Below, one piece after another: positions 36,405 through 54,164 of a DNA stretch of 64,000 bases; positions within the stretch are counted from its first letter, which is position 1; each line of letters begins with the position of its first letter. The notes below the pieces were generated by a model. That model did not search any database, was not told the origin of the DNA, and worked only from the letters and a program-made list of their open reading frames with translations. This DNA comes from Branchiostoma floridae (taxonomy: Eukaryota; Chordata; Leptocardii; Amphioxiformes; Branchiostomatidae): assembly GCF_000003815.2 (NCBI RefSeq), contig NC_049985.1, forward strand, positions 8,096,266 through 8,160,265. The letters are read 5' to 3'. The position numbers were made by a program, and so were the translations under genes.

Positions 36405-37740
36405 ACCCATTGCGGGAGACGCCTTCAATACAGGATAGGAAAATTATCACAATTCTTGCTTTTCACTAATCTTCAACAGACTAATTTGCTTGATCAAGCA
36501 TTTGACCAAATGAGTTGATTAATTTGCCAGAAAGGCTAACAAGGAGTAGAGTCACATAGTTCATAGTGTTGTCCATGGTTGAGACGACATGGCAAAGTTG
36601 TTCAAAGAGCCAATTGTTCACTCAAGTTATTACAATGCAATATGCTTTATTAAAAGCATCATAGTTGTTTATTACCTTCATTACTATTGTCCACCAAAAT
36701 CATCACAATTGCAATTGTTCACTAGGATTATCACAATTGTTAGTTAACTAGGCTTATTTCGTTTGGTAACTAGAATTATCCTAAGGCCTGGGCTATTGAG
36801 TTGATGTGTTTGAATGAAGTTTGAAAATGTGTTTTGTCTTTTGTGGTGACTGGGTGCCTCTCCCGGCAAGTTTCATAACTTGCTAGAAATATAACTAAAC
36901 GATATGTTTTCAAACGAAACATTTCGACATGATGGCAGCTTACTCCATGTATTAGGGCAAGGAGGTTATGGAGTTCCCTATAACCTCGTTGATTGGTGTA
37001 AGATCTAACTCATTTCATGCTTGCTCATCTTAACCTCGTACTTCGACCATTATATATTGTTTCCCAAGCTCATGGGAGAATAAATGCAGATTACCTCTTC
37101 AGTGCTTATCTTCTGAAGAAACCGTAAGCGTTATCTTCATTTTAGTTACTGTACCTATGCGACATTTCAGAAAGCCAAGATCATAGCCACGGCAATTCGT
37201 GAATGATTTAATTCTCCAAAGCTATGCCCCGGCGGTCAAATACCCAAGCCGTTTGTTTATTGTCTCCTGGGAGGCCCAAGTGTGCGTGAACAATGTCGCA
37301 GCTGACAAACACAATGGCGGGCTCATGATATTTGACATATTGAATGGCATATAACTCAATGAACAGCCAGTTTATAACATCTTGATGGGAGAAAGTAAAA
37401 AATGTCAGGTTACCAGCTCATATGATAGAAAGCACCACTTACCAAACTAGGTACGTTGGTTCCTTCACACTACAGTTAACTAGTTGCTCCTAGAAGACTT
37501 TAAGATTTAGCGTTCGATCGATAACTGGCAACTGAATCATGCCCGGTACAAGGGATGAAAAGCTCTCCTGACAGCAAAACGTAATTAGGCCAGGGGTTGC
37601 CGTCAACTCTCTATCAGCACTGTGACGCGGACTTTCACCTCCGGATGGAACTTGTCTGTAACTTGGTTTTAAAACAAATCTATTTTTCAAAGCGAAGAGT
37701 GTAAGACTAAGAGTAAAGCACCTGCCGTCCAGGCTCCAGA
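36405..37740. other. Interval between regucalcin A and B
   Basis: AT-rich intergenic DNA with no exon. AATAAA at 37079-37084 is a weak candidate poly(A) signal for copy A, about 675 nt after its stop. Repeated short TTCACTAGGATTATCACAAT-like phrases occur around 36670-36790. Confidence 0.5.
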
Positions 37741-40700
37741 ATGTCTGTTACTGTGGCTATAGCAGAACCAGGTCAGCATACGGAGGGACCACACTGGGAC
37801 CACCGGACCAACACGCTGTTATATGTGGACCTGCTGGACCCGTGTGTGTGCCGATGGGACCCTGTCACAGGGGAAAGGGACACATTCAAAATGGGTAAGA
37901 CCGTAAGACTAACGATCAACAGTTAATTCGGGTGATTCAATTCTAAACGTCGCCATGTTTGTTCTGTAAAAAAAAGTTGCATTTTCATGGCAGAAGGATG
38001 GCTTTTGGCATCATGATATGATGAACATATACCGGAAACAGACAGATTTGACCGTTCAGATATTAGAGATCATCAGAGAGCTATAAATAGCCAGAAGACG
38101 GAGTCACACACGCGAGCTGTCAGAGACTATGAAACGAATTACTCCTTTTGGAATACGATGGTTGCATTGCCTGTGTACATATGTAGTATAAACGACTTGA
38201 GCATAATGGGTCGGAATGAATGAAAGTAATAACATTAGCCTGCATTCGTAGTTCATTATACTCTCCAAGCAGAGATTCGGCTCCGGCTATTTCTGACCTC
38301 TTTTGGGCGTTTTTGTCTGGCTTTCCGTTTGTCCCGTTTCCTTCATGGCCGCGGGAACCGACGAAAATGGCACAAAAAATAAATCCCGTCTAAAACGCGG
38401 CAAAAATGGCCTGAGTCGACCCTCTGACTACTAAGAGAGTAATCTAGCTATTCCCCATAAGCCTGCAGCCCCGGTTGCGTAGTTCCCCGGGAGTCAGGAG
38501 GAGCAGTGGTGGCTGCTGGGACCAGGTTTGCTTCCATTGACTTCAGGACCAGGCGGCTGACCACACTCGCGGAGGTGAACCACGACAAACCTACCAACAT
38601 CTTCAACGACGGCAAGTGTGATGCAGCAGGCAGGTTCTGGTCAGGTAGGTGTATAGATGTACTCTTTATACATCTACTTATCTGTCTACATGTATATCTA
38701 TCTATCTATCTATTGATCTATCTATAAATATATATCAATCTATCTATCTATCTATCTATTTCTATATGTATCATACTTAATCTGTCTATCTTTCTATCCA
38801 TTCAACCATCTTTAAGTGTCTGGACACAAGAATATCAAGTAAGAAAATTCAGCAACTTAATTGGTCGATATTCCTACTGACAGCCTGTATCCGCGTCTAT
38901 GTTTGTCCAGTGGTGTTTGCAGATTATGTATTTGATGTTGACTCATGTATTGTAGAGCAGCACGGAGTAAATTAGAATGTCCATAAGCATACTTAACGGC
39001 CAGGTGTCGTGCAGAGTGAATGGCATTAAAATCGAATAAATCAATACCCAGTGTTGCCTGTAATATCAACGTGTCCTGGCTCTGAGAAACCGTGTATTAT
39101 TCCGTTTTTTGAGCAAACGCTTTAACCTACAGGTGTAATAGAGCACATATTGCTTTGTGATTAGAAAGAGAGTGACACCCACGTTTAGCCCCACCTGATT
39201 GTATAAAGGTTTTCTTAGTAGTAGAGTTTTAAGATTTATTCTGTTTCCACTTTTTTGTAGTTTATATTTGACTATACAAAAGTCACTATACTTCCTGTCG
39301 TGTCAATAAAGCTTGATATGATATTATCTCCAGTTGTGAACTAATAACGGCACTCAACAAGGTTTTTGAGAAATCCACTAAACTGAGAAACATTTTGTAT
39401 TTTGCTGACCAAATGCCCTTGAGGGAAGAGATAAGGTACAAAGGACGAAGAGAGGACTGATTCAGCTTGTAACATTAATTGGCCTATCATTGAGAGACTA
39501 GGGATTAGGAGATCAGTTGGGAGACAGGAATATGAGGAGAGGATGTGAAAGTGTGGAAGTCGATGGTTCCTCAGCCACGGCAACTCTTGTGCGTCTGCCA
39601 TCGCATCATTTCTTGTCTATTAAACTGTCTGCTACTTCTCTACACAGGCACGATGGGGAAAGATTCTGCGTTCGGAAAGTTCGAGTTTGGCGCTGGGTCA
39701 CTCTTCTGTTTGCACACCGACCGAACTGTCAAGAAGGTACGGACAATCTCTTTATATTCATGGGGATTCTTAAGGAAATTCCTGACCCCTTATATTTGGC
39801 ACGGATCCGGACTAATGTTTCTTCTCTAATACTACAATATTGGTTGGAGAATTGGCCTTTGGAAAGACCAAGAATGATATTCGTGAAATTCATTTCCTAC
39901 TATGTATTACTTTCTTCTCACTTACATTATTTTCGTCCTGAAGGCACTAGGTGGAGTGAGTATCTCCAACGGGCTGGCGTGGTCCCCAGACAACAGCGTC
40001 ATGTATTACATCGACTCACTCCAGTTCAGTGTGGACGCCTTTGACTACGACTTGTCCACTGGAACACCGAGTAAGCTGTATGATGTTTGGTATCTTCCTG
40101 TACCTGAGGAGGATTCAAATTCAGTAATATTGGGCTTAGAGATATCGGCAAAATATAGGTTATTTTAACGTCATCTGTCGACAAGCCTTCCATTTATATA
40201 TATGCTAGGTCGGTTGTTTATACTTTTACCATTCATAAAATAGATTAGTTGCCACACAGTGTATGCTTTACAGTAGTCGTTCAATAAAGCTCTTTTTCTA
40301 TATAAAGCCGCCGATTAATAGTAAACATTTAGACAAAACACTGAGGTCAGGAGCCTAGTTTGTGTTGTCGCTTCTTTCAAAACGGCTTTGACTTTATTGC
40401 AAGGTCATCTTCCTTCAACATTTCCATTTCTAGCAAATCGTCGCAAAGTTCTTACTTTTGACCCTGCTACCTCCGTCCCCGATGGCATGACTATTGACAC
40501 CGACGGCAACCTGTGGATAGCCTTGCTTAACAGCGGTCAGGTGGTACAGGTAGATCCGAACACAGGTGGGTAAAGAAAACTTAACCTGAAGATAAGACAA
40601 TGAATATCTCTTAACTATCTACATCTGTTTTTCAAACATAAGGTTGTCTTTTTATTTACCCACACCACCGAGGCAAGCATGGACAAAAAGTGAAGATACT

Positions 40701-41090
40701 TATCATTTGTTTTCAAGCTATACAAACGCGGCCAGCCAATTTCAAGAAGTCTCTAGTAATAAGCCGCTATTCTTATATTTCTAGTCCTGTTGGGAGACTC
40801 TATAACCCATGTGGTATGAAACTTTGGCAAAGCCTCGTCCTTGTCTTGTGCATGGCTGATGATTTGAATTGATGCAACTTGCAGGTACCCAGCTCCGCGC
40901 AGTGAAGTTCCCCACTGACCGGGTCACCTCCTGCTGCTTCGGTGGACCTGACCTTGACGTTCTGTACGTCACCAGTACGAGGGTGAACATGTCGGCGGAG
41001 CAGACCCTCCAACAGCCTCTGTCCGGGTGCGTCTTCCAAGTCACCGAGCTGGGCGTCAGGGGGAGTCCCGGGATGGACTTCAGAGGCTGA
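37741..41090 (+). CDS. RGN: Regucalcin (SMP30/gluconolactonase) paralogue B, divergent
   Basis: Six exons: 37741-37894, 38462-38644, 39648-39736, 39944-40070, 40434-40565, 40885-41090; 891 nt, 296 aa. The exon sizes equal those of copies A, C and D, except that exon 5 is one codon shorter. The exon 2 acceptor (CCCCATAAG at 38461) was chosen because it restores the 183-nt length and the phase; the nearer CAG at 38466 would lead to a stop. The metal-ligand motifs TEGPHWD, VSISNGLAW and VPDGMTIDTDG are kept. It differs from its neighbours at otherwise conserved places: NIFNDGK (Ile for the Arg matching human R101), ACSPGC for DCMVGA, and KDSAFGKFEF for the usual segment before blade 3. The fold is intact, but substrate preference may differ. 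Confidence 0.9.
38690..38768. repeat. (CTAT)n microsatellite
   Basis: Imperfect CTAT/ATCT tetranucleotide array with a short TA interruption, in intron 2 of regucalcin B. Confidence 0.95.
38857..39325. repeat. Probable retroelement remnant in regucalcin B intron 2
   Basis: The minus strand has a coding-looking 70-codon frame (38857-39069) with NAIHSARHLAVKYAYGHSNL, which I cannot assign, though it is faintly ankyrin-like. About 240 bp further, the plus strand reads GTCAATAAAGCTTGATATGA, followed by TATTA, which resembles the 3' tail of CR1/L2-type non-LTR retroelements. The two may belong to different elements. Confidence 0.35.
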
Positions 41091-42364
41091 ACCAGCATCA
41101 GCCAATTCAAGACTATAAGTTTTTTTTTTAATCAAAAACAACAACAACAATAGTTCATTTGTCAACTACTAAGACTAGTGTTTGTACAGTCGAGTACTAC
41201 AAGACTACAAGTTGCCAACTTTTTAGATGTCCCGCTATTCTTGAATTCTTCAACATTGGTCAGGCCATGACTTTTTGTTCGTTCGACAAAGTTGCATCGC
41301 GATGTAACTGCAAGTATACAGTGCTCTTGATGAATTTGCTTTCCATTCTAGCTAGTCGGTGACATTAGCGGATTACTTGCGTATATAGGTTGACAACCAC
41401 AGTGTTTTGATGTCAACTTAGGTTTGTTTGGAACATATGAAGTCAAAGTATTATTCTTCTTGTGTACGTACATACGAGTATTTAGAATATGTGACGTGTG
41501 GCTTATGCGTGGCTGGCCCCGCAAGTTGATATTTCAGGTGTTTTATGTAAACATTTCTAATGATGTTGAAATGATATACACGAGGTTCATGGAAATCTGT
41601 TAGTTACTTATGGCTAGCTCAGCAAAGTCTGCAAGAAACGCTTCAGATGTAGAATATCGTTTTATTACAGCAACAGGAAATTCAACATGATGACAAGCAA
41701 GTTTGATGTGGAAGCAGCAATTAGAACCAAATTGTTTGACCTTGTTTGCTGCTTTCTGAGATCTGTGGCTCTTTATGATGATAATCACTGTTGTTGTAAA
41801 GAAACATTGTCGAGAGGTTCAATGTAAGATCATCTTTAATCAAACACATATATGTTACTTTCGAGCATATCAGTTGACATGCTGATTGTCAAAATAGCAA
41901 TAGGCACTGAACAGATATAAAGCATCTATGGAAACTTCAGATGGTCGACAGTATCACCTATCAACTAATATCAATATTTCTGACTTGTAGATTGATACAT
42001 TTTTTTTAAATAAAGCAAAACGTTATCGAGTATCTCAATATCTTGTGCCACGCATCACAAACAAAAGCCTGCCTGAAACAAAATGTAATTGTTCTTGAAT
42101 TACAGACAGTGAAGTGATTCTTACTTGCCTTGTGTGATTACCTCAAATTGGCAAGAATTTTGCCAAAACAGCTATGGACTTGTTTGAACCTTTACTTACA
42201 ACTATGCTTGCAACCTTACGGCTTTAATACGGCTAGCTAACTCCTCTGAAAAAATTACGCAACCTATTTGGCCAATTTATTTCAAGAAGCAAATGATTCT
42301 GGCATTAAAAGACAAGTAAAAAGCATTTCTAGAGTCTCCGATGAAGAGGGCTGTCATCGTGGGT
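41091..42364. other. 3' interval between convergent regucalcin B and C
   Basis: No exon. From about 41400 to 42364 it is the 3' flank of copy C and is similar, with indels, to 46690-48053 beyond copy D (shared phrase: GAAACGCTTCAGATGTAGAA). Candidate poly(A) signals: AATAAA at 42009-42014 for B (+) and at 41661-41666 for C (-). If both are used, the 3' ends overlap. Confidence 0.6.
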
Positions 42365-46156
<3,792 letters not shown>

Positions 46157-46310
46157 GTCGCTAGTTGATAAAAACTCTTTGGTTGTGGACTGTGTAAAAT
46201 TAACGTTTTTCTAAAGATCCAAGTTGACAGTAGCAGTCTGAAATAGGAAAGTGGGTAATACCGCGGGTACTGCTGTTGACTGCACACTAGAGGCCACTGT
46301 TTGGATAGTA

Positions 46311-46380
46311 AGTTTGTATGGGACATTTGCGCCCGAGCGGTCGTTCCAGTGGATACCTATGATACAAAAGCATCCCCGAT
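46311..46380 (-). pseudogene. Fragment resembling a fifth regucalcin first exon
   Basis: CCCGAGCGGTCGTTCCAGTG differs by one base from the matching part of copy D exon 1 (around 51068-51090), the region coding for EGPHWDDRSG. A weaker match continues through AAGCATCCCCGATTCGCC. The frame is broken and no other exon follows. It lies upstream of copy C and may be a decayed first exon of a lost copy or a by-product of duplication. Confidence 0.5.
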
Positions 46381-46689
46381 TCGCCAGCCTGTGTTTACAT
46401 AGTCTAGATCTCTCTCTGGCTGGGGTTAATCATACATGTATAGTGACCAACGCTATGCCATTGTCATGCGGTGGCACTAAGTGACCTCTACACAGTGCCA
46501 GAGGCCTGACAGAGCAGGTGGAAAGTCCGAAAGATCAGAGTTCAATACTGATCGCCAAAATGTTTAATGAATTCTTTTCGGTAGCGATGACCGAACGTAG
46601 GCTGCTCACTAACGGCAAACATTAATGCCAGGACGAGCAAGAAAGGATGACAAACTGTTGTAAGATTATGAGATAGATGACAAGTACTC

Positions 46690-48053
46690 GGATACATGGA
46701 TGTCAACTTGAATTTGGAAAATATGGAGTCAACGTATTATTGTGTACGCACACAGTATGTGACGAGATCGATATGTGACGGTGGTTTGTTTATGTGTGGG
46801 AATACCGGCTCCGTAAGTTGATAATCCAGGCATTTATGTTATACCTGAACATACAAGACATTTCTTGTACATTTGTAAGAATAGAAAAAACAATATACAT
46901 GATGTTTATGGGAATCTGTTAGTTACGTATGGCTTAGCAAAGTCAATGAGAAACGCTTCAGATGTAGAATATCCTTTTATCACAATCAGTCAGAAATTTA
47001 TTGCATGACAATTGTAATATGGCAACTTGTACATACAAAACAGTTGAACTTACATGTAGATATATTAACAGGATATGATATTGCAATAGGAAATTCAAAA
47101 CCATAACAAGTAAGTTCTTGTGGAAGCAACAATATGAACGGAATTGTTCGTCAACTGTTTTGTGAATTTTTCGTTCGCTGCTTTCCGTTGAGGTTTGTGT
47201 ATCATTGCTGTCGTAAAGAAACATTGCGAGACATATATGTCAGAGTTTCAATGTAAGGCAATCTTTAATCCATCACAAATATGCTACTTTCCAGCATATC
47301 ATTAGACATACTATTCTTATTGCCAACAGGATTAGCGGTAGTGTTAAGGGGTAAGGTACTGAACAGATGTCAATCAGCTATTGAAGCTTTGGACCGCAAT
47401 AGTAATAACTTTTCTCCATTCTATATCTACCAAGTAATATCAATTACTATTTCTGACTTGTTGATAGACATATATTTCAAAATGTATTAAAACTTTCTCA
47501 TTATGTGTCATGCATCATAACTGTCTGCATGAATCAAAACTATTTTTCTTGAATTATAAAACCCTAAGGGATTCTTGCTTGCGCTTGACTTGTCATATCA
47601 TCAGTACTTTTCTCTCTTTTTAGCTACCAAGTAATATCAATTACTATTTCTGAATTGGTGATAGACATATATGTAAAAATGTAGTAATAAATTATCAAAT
47701 GTTCCATTATCTTGTGTTATGCATCACAAAAGTCTGCATGAATAAAAACCTTTTCTCTTCAATTACAGACGCTGAATGGATTCTTGCTTGTCGTGTCTGG
47801 CTACCTCAATTTGGCAAGAAATTTGGCAACACTACGGACTGTTAAATTTTTGTACTAGACCAGCTTACAGCTGTGCTTGCAACTTTGCAGTTGTGCTTGC
47901 AACGGTTGTGACTCTATATGGCTAGCTTGCTCCTCTGACTTATTACTCGACCTATTTGACCAATTTTGTCCATTTGTTTCAGGGAGCAAATGGTTCTAAA
48001 GTTAAAACAGAAGGCACCAATTGTGATCATTTCTAGAGTCTCTCACAAGGGGT
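46690..48053. repeat. 3' flank of regucalcin D, duplicated from or to copy C flank
   Basis: No exon. It is similar over about 1 kb, with indels, to 41400-42364. Shared landmarks include TCTGTTAGTTACGTATGGCT, GAGAAACGCTTCAGATGTAG and the ATTACAGAC...GATTCTTGCTTG segment near the gene end. An internal duplication is also visible: TACCAAGTAATATCAATTAC occurs at about 47428 and again at about 47624. AATAAA (minus) at 46997-47002 is a candidate poly(A) signal for copy D. Confidence 0.7.
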
Positions 48054-51139
<3,086 letters not shown>

Positions 51140-54100
51140 GTCGTCGCTACGTTGTGGGGCTACATAAAATGGGTTAGAGTTTTGAGACGGACGATATCAG
51201 CCTGAAAGGTCCTGAAATAGGGAAGTGGGCGGTACCGCCCACCTGTTTACTGCACAGCTGAAGGCTACTGTGCAAAGTGACCTTTGTACAGGACACTCAT
51301 GATTGGCCCAGGCCACCATAGATAGCTAGTCCCGAAAACAATACCAAGGCTATTAAAATAATTAGAGACACATCGCTCAAGTATGTCGTCAAACCTGTTC
51401 TTGTTGCTATCGAGGGGTTTGAAAAAATCTCTGTAAGAAGATGGCAACGGGACGTAGGATCAATGCCCGTCATTTAGGGTTAATTCCACATTCATTCGGC
51501 CGTGATTGGCAACTTGCAACTGCAGCGTAATCTCGACTGTGCAATAGTCATAGTAAATCTCCTTGTTGCCACACTGAAAACAATATAACAATATAAAAGG
51601 TGAACTACAACATTAACTCACCTATAAGGATATGACGTACAGTATCAGTCGCTATGCAACTGTATGTCACACCAGCCTGAGTGGCAGAGACACTGCGGTC
51701 ACTTCCACACAATATCTTCCCAGCCACAGTTTTATTTTCACGACAGTGATAATTTTAGCCTCCTCCGATCCCGTGGACTTCGAGCGCGTTTTGGGGGGTG
51801 AGCGCTGATTAGCAGATTTTACTTTCCTACGCTTTTCCTTCGCGATCACACCGCACGCAGGGCTTGTAACAAGTGAGGAAATGTTGGCAAAAAGCTGAAT
51901 ACCAGGAGAAAAGATTCCCAACTATTGAAAGATTATGAGATAGACGAAAATACTGTCCGGCCTGCCGACTATCCTCCTTGGAAGAGTTTTTCCTGGTCGG
52001 ACAGGATTTTCTCCCATCTCTTGGGAATTCATTGATTAGGTTAAATTGTCCACTTGTCCAAGCATTCTTACTACAGTAGAAGCCAGTTAATTTCACAACG
52101 GATTAACGCACACTTCTGTTAACTGCACGGAATCCCCAAATCCCAAACCGGTGCGGTCCAGCTAGATATTACCGTATTAAACTTCGCGTTATTGCACGAG
52201 CCGGATAACTGCACGAAATTCCCTGGAAAATAGGCCGTGCAATAAGCGGCTTCTATTGTATTCGAAATAAGGTGAGTGGAGGCGTATCTTTTCTTCCAGC
52301 TCTCTTTCGGAATAAAGTAAAACTGTGCTGCAGTATAGGGGAGCCGGGAAAGTCAAAACATTTCACAACACAAAAGCGAATATTTCAAATAAAGCAAAAT
52401 ATAAAATTCATTAACTAACTATATGAGAAGTATTTCTACTGCTGAATATGATGCTTTTTGACGTAATTTACTGTAGTTATAGTGTATTACCGCAACGAAA
52501 TAAAATTGGCCCGTTATTGCTAGTGGGCATTGTCAGACATTGTCTTGCAAGGTATTTCTGCTAGAGAGCGCTGCTAAAGTCACATGCTTCTATTCAGCCA
52601 ATCAACGATAAGTTTCTCCTCCCGCCATTTTGCCGCTTCACCAAAGACGTATACGCTAGAACAAAATAGTGACACATTGATATCACCATATCTATTACGA
52701 CTTTGAACTTTCAAATATAAGGATATTTCTGAAGTTCATAGAGACTTGTAAATAGCTTGCAGGCTCTGTTATATTTAAGGATTTTTGCTAACAGTGGCAA
52801 CGAAATACGGGAGATATCCATCCACGGCGATTGTGTGATCAGGCTGCAGCGAAACGCAGTGTCCATCACCGTGATGGGGGAGGGCAGGTAAGACGTTGTG
52901 CAAGACATTCAACTACCTGCTCCTGTCTTATAACGTCCAAGAAAGGCCAGATACAGTTTAAGGTAAGTAAAGATGTTCTTTAAGGTTTCTATTTTGGGTT
53001 TGATACCGTGATAGGATCCTACACAGCCTTGCAATAACGCAAGACCTGTTAGGAGGCGGTCCGGTCGAAAATATACCAAAACTTCTTTTCAGGTCGGCGC
53101 GCAGGCGACTTACAGCAGCAGGTGTCTTCGAGCTACTAATTAGGCGATAAAGACGAATAATCATCAGCATAAATTAACCTTATATCATAGTTAAGAAAGG
53201 ATAAAATTCACGCAAACTAGTGAACGAAATGCGTATGCTTGCAGTGATGATTTGTTTGCCAGAGAAACGGTCGAGATTCTCGTTTTGCGGCTGACATTTT
53301 CGTCAGGGAAAACAAATCGTCCCGGGATGTCATGAATAATTTATCTCCGCTGCACCAGTTGTGCGTTGCTTAGCAACAGATTTCCGCAAGATTTTGCAAA
53401 TTCATAACCCCAGGAGACAAACCTGAGGAAAATGATACACGATGGAACTAGTATTTGCTCGGTGTTTTAGCACTAACCTGTGACAATGAACCTGCCTATA
53501 CCAGCCGTCCCATACGCGGTTTTAGTGGAAGTGTTTGGGTGGGCGGAGCGCTCTTTTGCCTATAATTAAGGCATGGACTGACCTTTCGAAAATCGTTATG
53601 GTAAAATTCAGACAATTTTGATCGAGGGATTAGGTGTCCCAACCTTTTGCCACAGTTTTTGTGTAACTCCCAGTCCCTGTTCATCATTTCATAGTTGAAT
53701 TGGATCCTTCACCATGGGTTTGTCAACTGCAATACATACTTGACAATGGCAAGGCCATACCACATTAGGAATTCATAAAGCCTCAAGGTGTCACTAGAAT
53801 TCGTCAACCAGGGGATGTTTTGACTGGGAAATCTGGAGATTTTAGTGCTATTCCCAAAATTTTACCAGGAGAGCCTTTGATATCAAGAGGTGATAACAAT
53901 TATATGTAACTTAACATCTGATCAGACAAATGTAACAACAGGGTAACAACCAAACACTTCCTGGATGTTAACGGTTATTCTGATTGGTTGCATTCCTTAG
54001 CTTCTGATTAGTTTGTAACAATTCCTGTCAATAGCCCCCGGCCTTCATTATCAATTAATAAAATTCCTCAGTTAACAGATCATACTTTACACTTTCAAAA

Positions 54101-54164
54101 TTACTTTATATTATTTGAGTTCATGTTGGGTTTTCCCATGTTTCTTCACAGACACAGTTAGAGA
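51140..54164. other. Interval between regucalcin D and PCM1, with candidate PCM1 5' UTR
   Basis: No protein-coding exon. PCM1 coding exon 1 has an acceptor just upstream (TTTCTTCACAG at 54151), so a non-coding first exon must lie further left. Strong donors occur at 52888 (GCAG|GTAAGA) and 52963 (TTAAG|GTAAGT). CCCGCCATTTTGCCGC at about 52620, an inverted YY1-like site, may mark the promoter. One MITE lies at 52074-52258 and a family-1 fragment at about 51770-51815. Confidence 0.45.
52074..52258. mobile_element. MITE with CAGTAGAAGCC termini, copy 2
   Basis: 185 bp, starting CAGTAGAAGCCAGTTAATTT and ending with the inverted GCAATAAGCGGCTTCTATTG, flanked by TA on both sides as expected for Tc1/mariner/pogo-type insertion. 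It shares the internal phrase GGTGCGGTCCAGCT with the 262-bp copy at 30427-30688. Confidence 0.87.

Noticed and set aside
39517-40044. 175-codon plus-strand frame in regucalcin B
   Set aside because: It crosses exons 3 and 4 of regucalcin B in another frame and reads through the intron; a shadow.
46490-46560. tRNA T-arm-like phrase (GAGTTCAATACTGATC)
   Set aside because: No acceptor stem or anticodon arm could be folded around it.
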